Below are positions 50,461-61,850 of a stretch of DNA of 64,000 nucleotides, piece after piece; position 1 is the first letter of the stretch; the number at the start of each line of letters is the position of its first letter. Below the pieces are notes generated by a model. It saw only the letters and a program-made list of their open reading frames with translations. It searched no databases and was not told the origin of the DNA. Origin of the DNA: Dermacentor variabilis (taxonomy: Eukaryota > Arthropoda > Arachnida > Ixodida > Ixodidae); the NCBI RefSeq assembly GCF_050947875.1, contig NC_134572.1, positions 127,720,605-127,784,604 of the forward strand, given 5' to 3'. The translations under genes were made by a program, and so were the position numbers.

Positions 50461-50818
50461 CTTAATGTACGCTGCGTGCGCCACCTCCAGCGCCGGCAGG
50501 AAGGGGTACAGCGTCTCTTGGTCAACCTCTTGGCGTTGGCATTGCACCGCATTTTCCAAGTAGCCAGAGTCGTCAGCCACAGGCATGTTCCGCTTGGTCA
50601 TGTCTGCGATTTGCGCCACCACGTCAAAGGCGAAAAACAGGCACCGCGTGTACAAGAAGCCCAGGCCACCGTACAGCATGGCAGGGGTGCCATGGTGGTA
50701 GAAGAACGGTTAATCTAGTGACGCAATCGCCACAGCAATTCTGAGGAGAGCCGGGTTGAATCGACACAACGCTGTGATGTCCACCAGGTAGATTTGAGAC
50801 ACGAACGACCGAGAAGCC
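50461..50818 (-). pseudogene. Dead M13 paralogue, block 3, HExxH lost, in-frame TAA
   Basis: Reads RSFVSQIYLVDITALCRFNP, then AVAIASLD, a TAA, then PFFYHHGTPAMLYGGLGF. The residues that should be HExxH are RCLFF, yet the following AFD of the motif is kept. The ExxxD region is also lost. Donor AAG/GTACGG. The upper boundary at a GCGCAG is tentative. Confidence 0.78.
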
Positions 50819-52726
50819 CTGCGCCATGCCCAAGCATGAGTCGGGACTTTTTAGAGGGAAGTCATTGTAAGGAGGCCGCTACTATTACGTCTTTATAGGG
50901 AGGAAACCGAGCCTGCGCGAATGTCCTTGCACAATTTGCATGCGGAAAGCGTACAGAGTGCAAAGATATCAGAAGTGCCATTCCAAGTGGTAAAAACAAG
51001 CGTGCGTGATGTTCCACACGATGCATCACGTCACGTTTCCTGACATTTGCCATCGCCAACTGCCTATCATGTGTGAAGAAGAAGACATGGGCCACATCGC
51101 GTATCTAAATGAGCTGAGCGATAAAAAAAGGCCTAGACATTTGATCATATTTAGCATTACGATTTCAAGGCCACATTTCCTGCCGCCGCAACCGTGAGGC
51201 CGGTAGCGGCAGTAAGCAATGTTCTCATGGGAACCAAATGTAGACCAATGCCAGAAGTTTTCGAACGCATGCAAGTTGTCGCGGGGATATTTTTCCGCTC
51301 GTGTGAACCGTGCATTTACATCGGCGAAAAAAACGCGCACGACAAGCAGCCTAATCCGGTGCATGACGAATTGACAACAATGCCAGGCAGCGTAACGCTT
51401 ACGCGTCAGTAACTGCAGAGCTTGAATATCAGCAATTTCACTCCGCGCCGCCTGGTGACGACTGGATTCGTGACGACATGGCAAAGACAATCCGCTTTTC
51501 ATCCGCCGCCTGTTCCTTCGCATTAGCATCACAACTTTGCCACGAAGGCTTTACACAGTGTGCGCTGTTTGTGTTTAATTCTTGTGCTAGTATGGCACTA
51601 CTTCCTATGAATCTTTCGCATCTTTAATGTAGATGCTTCGTAGGCTGCTTCTGGCGCGATCCCCCGCGTGCGCTTCATCATCGTCCGCTGCTCTGCAGAA
51701 AGTATTTCAGTCTTGCGAACCCAGTAGACAGTGGTTGCGTATTTCATACCACTAGTGCTCTAAACTACGCTCTTGCAGAGTTTTTATTATAGCGATGCTT
51801 TTTGTGTACATCTAGTCTATTTTCACGCTCATAAACTTGGGTGCCATAACTTGGTCATAACATGAGCCTGCAACGGCATGCTGACAAGCAGTTCCATGCA
51901 GCAAGTACATCATAGTGTACCGAAGGCAGTTCCAAGTTTTTAATAAACGTTGAGAATGTACTATATTGCGCATTGCTAACCTTTATTTGAACTCTGCTTT
52001 GCTTACAGAGAGAAAATTTTCAGGGGCAATAATTTTCGTGGTAGGAATCTCCACGGCGCTGATTAACCCACTGGTTCCCACGTCAACTACCGCTGTACCA
52101 TGAAGGTTTATTTGTGTATGTGTTCCAGTGCGAATTCGTGCCCATTGCAAAGGGGCCGAATCTTTTGAATTGTGCCAACTTTACACTTTGTAGTATACTT
52201 GCGTAATATACTTTTAGGGCTAGGTGGTCTACGAAAGGGTGGCGGGAGAGAAAGCTCAATGGAAGTATGTGTGGTGAAACTAGTGGCCCATTTCACATCG
52301 CGCAATTTTCCCGTCTCATAGTTTTCGAATGGATTGACACATACCCGTCACAACGGCTGGGCCCGGCACTGGATGCTACGTCGTTCGAAAGTAAGAACAT
52401 CTCGGCAAATAATCGGCTGCATGAGACTTAAGAGTCCGGAACAAGCAAGGCAAACTGTTTGAGCCCTAAATCGCATCCAGTGAAGGAAGGGTAGAGATAG
52501 TGGTGGCAATCCAAAGGTTGGATTCCGTTCTAAGACCACTCCCCAGCATTTATTGCTGTGTCTGTGCTGTTTAGAGGCAACAGCTTAATCTTTGTTCCTT
52601 CGTTGAAGAAAGCACCACTACGCTTGTACAGATGATAATGTAGTGCATAACGACGCCGCAACGCGCGGACGCTATAGTCGATGCTCTCAGCCGGCGCCTT
52701 GGTGCCGGCTGCATTGTTTTATTTCA
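50819..52726. other. Intron of the dead paralogue, no feature seen
   Basis: Several frames over 60 codons on both strands without a recognised family. A missing exon of the paralogue, required by phase, could lie here or up to 54642, but I could not find it. Confidence 0.35.
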
Positions 52727-54175
52727 GAATTACTGCCTAATTACGCCAGAGGCTTTCCTTGAGCTTTCGGACTGCTACTTTGCCTCCACCTTGTTACGTT
52801 TAACAATAAGACCTACATACAGAAAAAGGGCATTTGTGTTGGCTCGTGTCTGGCAGCCATTCTTCGTGAAATTTTCCTAGCCAGATTTGACCCTTTGCTT
52901 CATCAAGTACTGAGCCAGAACAATGTTTCAAGTTCATACATACGTGAACGATTTCCTTGTCATTTTATCTGTTCCACATAATGTCAATAACCTTGCAGTA
53001 GCTGAGCAAGTGTTGCACTGTATTAAACAATGCTCGCTGTACTTATCTTTCACTATAGAACTCCCTGACAAGGACATACTCTTGTTTTTAGATTTAGAGC
53101 TGTATTTGGATTGTGAATAACACATTTGTTGGGAACATATGCCGCGTTCTGAGAAAGGCATTTTACCCTTTCACTCCTCTCACATCAAACTGGTGAAACG
53201 GGGCGTACCTTCGTCGTGCCTCAAGTCGTCTCGGACTAAGTCTTGTGTACACAGGGTTGGCCATAGCTTTTACCTTCAAGTGTCCCGTCTGAGAGCCTCG
53301 GAATTCCCTTCGAGTGTGCTGGTGGTAGTGGTATCAGTGTTTTTTAGAAATTTTCAGGCATCGCCCAATGCTACGGCACACCAGAGGCCAAACAAGTATG
53401 TTGTGATGCCATATATCCACACCATTTCTCACAACCTAAAGATGATCGGGAAGAAACATGCCGTGAACCTCGTCTTCACAGCCCCTCTCAAGCTTTCTCG
53501 GCTGTGTGTCATCGCAAACGGCGAAAAGAAAAAAAAACAACGCATGTGAAAGGATACACGGTAAGGCCTTCGTCCCCTGCGCCACTGAAATGGCAGATAA
53601 GGTTCCACTCAAATGTGGGAAAGCTTATATAGGGCAGACGGGGCGCTGTCCGACTGACAGGCCAAGAGAGCCTTCGCTATCTTTAAAGGCCTTGAGCATC
53701 GCAGCGCACCCAACTGCGCGCTATAGATAATGTGGCTGTAAACCACTTTTCGATGAAACGAAGATCGACAGCAGATCCAAAGACAGAATTGAAGGAGAAA
53801 TCCTCGAGGTTGGTCAGATTAACGCTCACGCTGACTTTTGTACAAGTGCATCGTCAGTGTATCTGATAGACAAGGAATTGACGCTCCTCCCTCTGGCCTG
53901 AATGTTTCACCACACCCTTCTTCTACCTTCCTCCAGCGGTTCTTTTTTTTGCGGAATGGTTTCTTTTTTGACCATTTGCACGTGCCGATGTTGCTGTAAC
54001 CCGCACTGCTTTCTCATTTTTATGTAGTGATGTCTGCTCGAGGGTCAGGCGATCGTTCTAAATTCAATTTTTCACGATATTCGATATTAACGAATGCGTA
54101 AAAACGCTCCTGGTGGTCTGTTCCTCAACATAAACTAAGTTGCGAGTGGGCATCTTTCCTGTCCTCGTCTCCCTT
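52727..54175 (+). mobile_element. Degenerate Penelope-like retroelement with GIY-YIG region
   Basis: In successive frames: KTYIQKKGICVGSCLAAIL, YVNDFLVIL, LSFTIELPDKD with FLDLELYL, PRSEKGILPFHSSHIKLVKR, CLKSS, and later PLKCGKAYIGQTGRCPTDR (GIY-YIG). This is the order of a Penelope-like reverse transcriptase followed by its endonuclease. Frame changes (one at about 52930) and stops break it, and the catalytic YVDD reads YVND. Plus strand inside an intron of the minus-strand M13 pseudogene. Ends approximate. Confidence 0.8.
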
Positions 54176-54642
54176 TTTTTCCCCGCAACGCTTCTGCGAT
54201 TCCCTTTGCAAGATATGGTGTAGATGAAAATTTCTTGTCGCGATTTTTGGTCATTTGTTTATGTGACTACCGAGTGAACTAGCTAAGCGGGAAAACTGTT
54301 AGAGACAAACACACATTGGTAGCTCCCGAAAGTACCACGAGAATGTGAACATTTTAAAAGAAGTCAGGACAGTTGGTCGTTCCGAGTGGTTCAAGTGAAT
54401 ACTAGGAACATTTCTTCAAGAGTTGGCATTGTACACTAATTTCGGTACGATTGGCAACACTACTAATACGTGACGTTTTTCGACGTTGGCAGTGTGGCAC
54501 GTCGCTATTTTGCTTGAATGCTAATCGCATTACCGTCAAGTTTGAACGTGAGATGGGTTCTGCAGGATTTTTGGAATGGCGGGAGACATTGGGGGAAGGG
54601 AATGTAAATGGAAATAAAGATATTTGTCACTCACCAACTTAC

Positions 54643-54954
54643 AATAGCTCTTTGCCACGGCCTCCGGGTAGTGAGCCAATGTCCGAAAAAGCCGAAGGTA
54701 TTATTGACAGCGTCGCCGTAGAGGTGGTCTACCTTATCTGACTGTCTTTTGTCGGGCCAGATGACCGCATCAATGGCATCTATTGCCGAGACCATGGTCT
54801 TCGACTAGCTATCATTGAAGCGCGTGAAGTTTCGCAGCTTCTGCAGCGCAACCGACGAAATCGTGCGAAAGACCTTCCGAGCTGCGTCCCTCTGGGGTCT
54901 GCTCCAGCTGTCCCGGTGCAAAACCTCGATCAGCACGTTGTACGTGAGGACTAC
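54643..54954 (-). pseudogene. Dead M13 paralogue, block 2, with in-frame TAG
   Basis: 312 nt, phase 0 to 0, between TGCTACAG and GTAAGT. Begins VVLTYNVLIEVLHRDSW, later AIDAVIWPDKRQSDKVDHLY, matching the helix block before the catalytic region. Codon 50 is TAG (54807-54805), in the usual Asp-x-x-Thr-Arg turn; reading continues in the same frame after it. Confidence 0.75.
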
Positions 54955-55039
54955 CTGTAGCAGAAAATTCGCCAGGATAGTTAAGCCTACGAGCAATCAC
55001 AGTGTCAGTTTCGCTTATGGGTGATTAGGTATGTAGACA

Positions 55040-55240
55040 ACGATAAGCATCATCATTCTGCACCCTAATTTAGTTTTCACTGCAGGACCAAGCTCTCTCC
55101 CATCAGTGTACGTTTACAAACGTCTTGCTTCAACTGTATTCGTCCTATGCCTGGAATTGACTAATCTCGTCTTAACATTCATTCTCTGCCGTCCTCAAAT
55201 CTATTTTTCTTTCCTTGGCAATCATCATAACTCGCTTCAA
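55040..55240 (-). mobile_element. 3' fragment of an RTE-like LINE
   Basis: CATCATCATT, then TTTTCACTGCAGGACCAAGC and CTCTGCCGTCCTCAAATC, are the complement of the 3' end of the RTE-like copy at 2041-2728. Confidence 0.5.
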
Positions 55241-57523
55241 TCGCGTTACTAGGAAAAAGCAAAGCTTGTCACTTACGCATCATTAGTGAAACTATTACTT
55301 AAACATGCTGATGTCGTTTGAAACCCGCATTCTAAGACAAAAATTGCCATTATCGAAAGTGGACAGAGAAAAGCACTTCGCTTCATTTAAAATACCTACA
55401 ACATAACTACATCTGTTAGTTAATTCCGAATTCAATCTAGCCTTCCAACACTCGACTCACGCCATAAATTATACCAAATTAAAAATTATTTACTACATTG
55501 GGAACAATCAAGCAAAGCTTGAATTTGATACATACATGTAGTTAAGTCAAAATGCACGAGACATAAGCACGAAGGGACTATTGTAATGCCACAATCACGA
55601 ACATCAACGTTGCACTCTGTTTTGCACGACCTATGGTGGAGTGGAATTCACTGCTGCAAGAAGCAACACATTTATCTAGCGTTGAAACATCTTTAGCATG
55701 CCCTCCGTGTCTATCATCGGTCTGTCAGGTTTACTGGATAGAATTTCATTTGCATCATATCAGCGGCACGCACTCTATGGTCTTACATATGTCAGGTTTC
55801 TTTTTTCTTATTGCCTTTGTTTTTCGTGAGCATAGTTGTTGCCTCCTAATCCATGTAACCCTTCCCATTTTATCGGTGTTATCTACAGTAATCTTGAATT
55901 TTTGCTATTCGTTACGTGCACGTGTTTTCGGATTGTTATTTGAAAGCTATCTTGTTTATATGCACGAAAAGCTTCTTTTTCTCTCTTCTTTATGGGTTTT
56001 GCTCGTCGTGTTTTGGTCTTCTCATCTTCTTTGTTCCCTTTTTTTGTTCTAAAATGTACGCACCTGTACCACATGTAACGCTACTACTTTAGTGTTAACC
56101 ACTCCTGCCCTGGCTGCAAAAAGGATTCTTGCAGTACTGTAGAAATAAATAATAAATATTGCACCATCGGTTGCTTTCCCTACGCCTCACATAATCTGCG
56201 CAACTGAATTTCAAGTCAAGCAGAACCTCAGCTAAACTTGCCTCTTCAAGTTACACCGTATTCACCTGCCGGTCGCTTAATAATACACCAACGAGTTTTA
56301 TTTATAGGCATCGCGAATGATTTCGCACTGATAGCGTAAGTGAACAGCGTACGCTATATATTGCGTCCACGTAACGCAAAAATTTTCAAAGGTGATCTTC
56401 AGCTGATAACTCGCAAAGATCACTCAAGCTTGCAGATATTTGTAGGAAGATAGTGAAAACTTTGAGGACACACACTGCCGGCCGCCACGGCACTTACCTG
56501 CAGTACCGAAGTGCATTTCAACTTTTTTCATTATGCTCTGCAAACTTTCAACCAAATAGCATTTATCTTCTTCCTATGGGTCTCCTCTGCAAATACACGC
56601 TCTGACCAAACCTCGGAGTGTCCATTGAGGGACGTTACCAACAACAACTTTAAAGGGCCCCTGGCCACGTTCGCTTATATTAAACAAGCGTAGCTTGTAA
56701 ATGAGGCACTGACTATAGTGTTGGCAAAGTCTTACTGCACACCGCGCCCGCAAGAATCGCTGAAATTTCACAGCGAACGCCCCCTTACCTCTCGAAGAAG
56801 TGTGCTACAAGCCAGAGTCACTCTTTATCTGCACGTGCTTCCCTCGCTATCCATATCCGCTTGCCTGTGAATATTCGTTCAATGTTGCTCCTGTAGAGAT
56901 CGAAGCTCTCCCCTCCCCCTCCCCCCCCCCATAAGCGATGGGTGACACAACAGACAAACAGAAAATGAATTTAGGTTGATAAAGTGCTGTATAACTACAT
57001 TTTCATGAATTTCGCGGCAATTGGTTGAATATTAGAGTAGAAAATAACGATCCAAGTTCCGTTTCCTTCTTTTCCTTTTGGGCCTAAACCACTGCGCCGC
57101 TACGTTAGGCGTCACAACCAGTTTTCCTCTTTGCGTTATATCTAGTCTACCAAGCACCTTTTTAGGGTAAGAGTGGCATGTTTTTATATTGTAGAAAGTT
57201 TTTTTACTGATGCAGCTAAAGTCGATTTTCTCTTTAGTGTCCCTTCAAGGGTTTTTAACAGCTGACGACTGGCATAGGCGTGGAATAGCGGAATTCCTGC
57301 TCGCGCACCGATTATAAATACGGGTGAGGGTGAGTGAACTGTGAATGGCAATTGGAATGTAACGTGTACAAGGCTAAGATAATGTCCAGTCATAGACAGA
57401 CAACAGCACATCACTATATATGGCACTTACCAAATCATGACTTGAAGCTTACCACTGCCGTTCAAAAGAAAAGTGTAGAATCATTGAATTCTAGCGGTGT
57501 TAACATATGGCGCATACATATGG
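55241..57523. other. Intron of the dead paralogue, no feature seen
   Basis: AT-rich, with T-rich plus-strand frames near 55790-56050 that look like low-complexity sequence. CTTTAAAGGGCCCCTGGCC at about 56650 resembles dispersed tick repeat DNA (memory only). Confidence 0.35.
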
Positions 57524-57531
57524 CGTGTGTG

Positions 57532-57599
<68 letters not shown>
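57524..57599. repeat. (GT)n microsatellite
   Basis: About 37 GT units with one early GC interruption. Confidence 0.95.
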
Positions 57600-57600
<1 letters not shown>

Positions 57601-57660
57601 ACGCTCACGCACATTATTCTAAAGTCGTGAACCGTGGCGCTAGACTTCAAAATAAAATTG

Positions 57661-58133
57661 CAGTGGTAGCTCGGTTTACGAATGCTCTTGTTCAAAAGCA
57701 ATAATGTTCGCGAATATCAGTCGTCGCAAAATTTTACCCCAGTTCTTGAACTCTGCTTCGGTTCACGAACTTTGGTTCACGAACTTCGTATCACACTCAC
57801 AGCGATCGCTCGTGCGACAATCATGGCAGTTTCATTTATTTAATGTCAAATGAACTAAACGTTAATACTAATAAACCTGCCTCGAAACTGAATTACTGCT
57901 TAAACTGTGATCTCTATTTCATGTACACGTCCAACTATTCACTGTTCATATGTACTACTAAATTTGTCAAGACTTCACATTTTTGCTTTAAAATGTTGGC
58001 TAAATTTCTGGAGTTGGAATGGATTACCACATTTGCATTGCTTTCCATCAGAAACTCTGCATCGGTTTGCGATCAATTCGGTTCGCGATCGGATACACAG
58101 AACAAATTAATTTCGTGAACCAATTCGCCGCTG
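57661..58133. mobile_element. Possible pogo/Tigger-like MITE
   Basis: Left end CAGTGGTAGCTCGGTTTACG; right end reversed CAGCGGCGAATTGGTTCACG; about 17 of 22 positions agree. TA follows the right end, TG precedes the left. The interior shares GTTCACGAAC and TTGCGATCAATTCGG-like motifs but has no transposase. Confidence 0.5.
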
Positions 58134-59080
58134 TATAAAATGATGCATTATACTAGCGCTGACATGCGGATCAGAAACTCGGAGGATAGAAAAGAAACGA
58201 AGGAAACAGCTGGGACCGCGCAGTCCGCTGTGTAAATGACCATGGTAAGTGTAAACTTAAGATAGGAAGAGTGCAAAATTGATGAGTGAGTGAATATATG
58301 TCATCAGCACTGTGAGTGACATCAAAAAGGGAAAAGCGGAACTGTACAGCCTTTGTACTGCGTAATACAACGATCCACCAATATATAATGCTTCTGTGTG
58401 CATGCGTTCTAAAACATGTTAACTCACTCTCGTTGAAACTATCGAACACAAGTTGTGCAGTTTTGAGATATGGCGAGCTGCTAGCATCTGCTCGAAATAT
58501 TGCTCATGCTCAGTGACGATTCCCGCTGAGCTGATAACACTATTTGATTTTGCACGGCAAACAAGTGAAAAACATTATTGGATCTCGTATTTTTAAAAGC
58601 GCGCTTTTACCATTAAAAAGTTCATCATGCATAGTTGTCATCCGTATATTGAGCGCACCACTGGAAATCTGAACTTTCAGCCTGGGTCGCATGCGGACTC
58701 CAGTTCTTGTGTTTCTTGAGACGAAGGTCCCAAGTGCCACAATTTTGCGCGATCCATCCAAAATTTTCGCTGCTAATATTCTACTTTGAAGAAACAGGAT
58801 AATCTCTGCTTGTACAATGATGAAGGAAACGTTTTTTCTTCGTATTAATCACTGCAGCCAACAATTACCTCGTTCATAAGCTTTTAGCCAGTGATCCACT
58901 TATTTTTCTCTAAAGAAACGTCTGTAAGTCGAACTGTACAATGCCGATATTACTCGTTTTTCATACGAATTCCCTAGAAACCTCACAATGCCTCACTGTA
59001 TCACTTTATTATTCAACACAGTCTCAAGCACGTTGGAATAAAATTATGCAATTTTTACGCATTTATCGGCGGTCAATCAA

Positions 59081-59104
59081 AATGAATGAATGAATGAATG
59101 AATG
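59081..59104. repeat. (AATG)n microsatellite
   Basis: Six AATG units, 26 bases beyond the donor side of the pseudogene block at 59130. Confidence 0.9.
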
Positions 59105-59129
59105 CGACAGTCCCGTCACGCCCACTCAC

Positions 59130-59386
59130 CTGGTAAGCGCACATCATTTTTTGGATGGTCTCGCCTAAGGTTTTATGCCGAGTGGCGAACGAGTTGAAGA
59201 TGGTGTTGCTCGTCAGGCTTCCGATCTGCTGGACAAACCACCACGACGTGTGGTACAGGAGCTCGAGCGCCGTCATGTTTCCCATCACGGCCGTCATGGC
59301 ATTCAGGTGCACGAGGCTGACGGCATGCATCAGGTCTCCTCCAGAGACGGGCATCTTGATGAGGAATCCAGAAAGGAAACGTGTTA
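59130..59386 (-). pseudogene. Dead M13 paralogue, block 1 (central helices)
   Basis: Reads VTRFLSGFLIKMP, NMTALELLYHTSWWFVQQIG and ends KMMCAYQ followed by donor GTGAGT. It aligns with exon 7 of the intact gene (leucine-rich helix, then a Cys segment). The 5' boundary is uncertain: CTGAAG at 59393-59387 would give incoming phase 1, as in the intact gene. Confidence 0.7.
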
Positions 59387-60034
59387 CTTCAGCTTGGGCG
59401 CCTCGCAGTAAACCACGTCGCACTTCTAAGGATGCTAGTTTGTCTAATGGTTAACATCCTTATATTTCTGGCTGTAACAAATCTTCTACTGTACACGACA
59501 ACGAGCTCACACCGGTATGTAACTGAGTTAGTTGGACCATCAGGCAAATTCAACAGTGGCAAATTTAACAGTGGATCTGAAATACAGGACAGAGGGAGAC
59601 AGGACAAAAGCGTTGCTGAACTACGCATTTGCGCATGGGGCTGCATGTACTAAGCAGTGCATGCGCAAAAAAAAACACTACGGGCGCATCTGAGCAATTT
59701 TTATGAAGTGTAGTTGCGAGAGCATTACTTGTCGCTGAGTGCGTCGCTGAGTTATATCGCTGAGTTCAGTTTTGCGGTGAAATGTTGCTGGATTTAGTGC
59801 TGCGGGTTTATGTTTCCGTGTTAATGTTGCAGCTTATGAGTCCACAACAACGCGAGGCAACAAACCAGCCATAGTGGGATCTCTCAACTGAGTTTTATTT
59901 TCGGAGTTCTCGTGAAAGTATTGCTTCACTTAGAGTTCGAGCTTTTTGTCGATGACATCGCTTTTCAGCACGATGACACTACTTTACCGAGCGATGACAG
60001 CACTTTTCCGAGCAGCACCATGGTGTTGATACTA

Positions 60035-60995
60035 CATTTGTTCATTGGATATATAGGCGAACTCTTCCTGATACTCCGGGGGGATGTCGTAGTTGTCACC
60101 CGACGGGCGCCCGAAGCGCATTGCATCTGATTCGTCGTCGTCGTTCGTGCGCTTTGGCAAAAGTGTCTGCGGGTCCAGGTTGATATATAGTAGCATGGCG
60201 TTGGGATCGGAGTAGCATGTCGATGCGTAGATTACTTCGTGCTCGGTGCATGGCATGCGCTCGAGCACTAAGTCGATTCAGGGGCCTCGCGAAGTGCTGG
60301 TTCGATCTATTGGAGAGGCGATTATTAAGATGAGATCGGTACTTATCGCGCTGATTAACGTTGGCGTTGAGCGTGCACCCTGACTGAAGTCGCCTACGAT
60401 GAGCATGGACTTGCCGCAGCGTAGAGCCGAAGGCAAATTACTGTACAAGAACGTTGCCGTGTCCGTTTGAGACACATTTGGTGCTACGTATACGCACACA
60501 AACACGAGTCCCGTTTCGACCAACTGCACAGCGCAGATTCTTACGCCTGTACCGAAGAAATCTCCGAGCTGGACGGGTCATATATGAAGCCCTGGCTTGG
60601 CGTATACGGCGACTCCTGCGGTAACGTTGTTGGGTCGTTGAGCAGCGCACATGAACGAGTATCCCGTGATCAGTCTCTTGTCATCCGGCCGCATCCAAGT
60701 CTCCGTGAGGCAAAGTATGTCGCCGTTGTTGACGTTCACATCGTGCGCCACATCGCCCATGTGTTTCGGTAGAGAAAGCACGGTGAGGCATGCGACGAGG
60801 CATGGTGCCCGATCCACCATGCGCTTGCACTGCATGCGCCGTGCACGTGACGAACCGATGATCGTTGAGGCGCTAGAACTCGCCCGTCAGCGCTCTATCT
60901 CGGTTCTCCTTTCCACTATAGAATGTGAAGTCTGCACCCTTGTTTGTGATGAAGAGTCCCTCAACGCTTGTGACGCGGCTCAAGGCGACGTCGTC
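60035..60995 (-). mobile_element. Helentron-like (Helitron with endonuclease) fragment
   Basis: Minus strand opens DVALSRVTSVEGLFITN, the last conserved helicase motif of PIF1-type Helitron helicases, runs to a stop near 60880, then in another frame gives LSLPKHMGDVAHD, DILCLTETWM and GVAVYAKPG, and further VCVYVAPN and MLIVGDFSQGA. These are blocks of an exonuclease-endonuclease-phosphatase (AP-like) endonuclease. Helicase followed by such an endonuclease is the layout of Helentron/Helitron2 proteins. Stops and frame changes show it is dead. No Rep part or Helitron ends found. Confidence 0.65.
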
Positions 60996-61737
60996 GTTGT
61001 CGTGTTCGTAGTAGTAGTGGTGGTAGTAGCAGTAGTACTAATAGTAAAGACATTTATCGGCCGTCTAGTTAGCAAGTCGACACTGCTCTTCACGGCGCAG
61101 CAGATAACGGCCCATACTTCTGGCTCAATGTCACTTGAAGGTCGCTGACAGCGGGAGCTAAAAGCATTTCATGCTTCAAATGATCAGGTAGACTGCATCA
61201 GCGATGCAGCCTCAGTCGACATCTGAAACGTCTTGTGCGTGCGGCAGAGGGTGTAGGGGCACCCGGGCACAGAGGTAATGTAACGGAATAAACAAGTTTG
61301 TTTACGCATTAAAAAGCATCCATGCTCAACTTATGGTAAAGCTAATGAGGGTGGGGCAGTCTCATTTTCCAACCGTGCTCACTCGCTATTCGTAAGGGGC
61401 ACATTTGTCGGGGTGCCCGATACTGCTCTGCGCCAGTCGAGCCCGCCGCAGTCGTGAATGGTTGGGGCTCCTGCGGTAGCCCTGTATAAATGGATTCTAT
61501 GTGCGTACCCTTTGAAACGGGGTGTTGGGTCGCGCGCAACACTCAAAATTTCCCAGCATCAAACTTTCTGAACCACAATTGGGAACCTTGTTTTTGTATG
61601 CCTCCGTTGTTTGTGGTCTCCCTTGTTTTATGTCACCAAACCTCCAATCCACTTTTTTTCGCTACTCTTCTATATACAACAATGCCTAAATTAATGCGCG
61701 CAGGTAGTACGGCTGCAAATGCGTAACGGACGTTATT
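60996..61737. other. Gene-free stretch
   Basis: A short (GTA/GTG)n-like low-complexity patch at 61006-61045, then nothing recognised. Confidence 0.4.
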
Positions 61738-61850
61738 ACAATTGGTTTCCAGCAGAACGTATACTGACAAGGACAGAAAGGGACGAGGACACACGTTGTG
61801 TCGTCATCCCTTTCTGTCCATGTGAGAACGTACTGCTGGAAACCAATTGT
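61738..61850. repeat. Foldback, second of its type
   Basis: ACAATTGGTTTCCAGCAGAA pairs with its complement ending at 61850; the inner part holds GGACAGAAAGGGACGAGGAC and its near complement. Layout and inner motif are like the foldback at 43610-43724. Confidence 0.85.

Larger units (their letters stand above)
44559..59386 (-). pseudogene. Decayed M13 metallopeptidase paralogue, C-terminal half, convergent with the intact gene
   Basis: Four exon-like blocks in order on the minus strand: 59386-59130, 54954-54643, 50818-50461, 44786-44559. They match the family from the central helices to the terminal KCNFF. The first junction and the last are phase 0; that between 54643 and 50818 does not agree, so an exon is missing or a boundary is wrong. 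In-frame stops: TAG at 54807-54805 and TAA inside the third block just before PFFYHHGTPA. Where HExxH should follow YGGLGF the sequence reads LYTRCLFFAFD, and the ExxxD position reads LYPFLPALEVAHAAY, so no zinc ligand survives. No N-terminal Cys block was found up to 64000. Known: M13 enzymes need all three ligands. Inference: a pseudogene or dead relic. Intron positions differ from the intact gene (no intron before the HExxH equivalent), so it is an old paralogue, not a recent copy. Confidence 0.8.

Noticed and set aside
51026..51532. Minus-strand frame of 168 codons within an intron of the pseudogene
   Set aside because: No M13 motif and no other recognised domain; does not fit as the missing exon.
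57334..57704. Frames rich in Cys-Val or Thr-His
   Set aside because: Translation of the (GT)n microsatellite.
58140..58330. Possible LINE reverse-transcriptase remnant (reads near LTCGSETRRIEKKR)
   Set aside because: One short resemblance only, with no neighbouring blocks in order.
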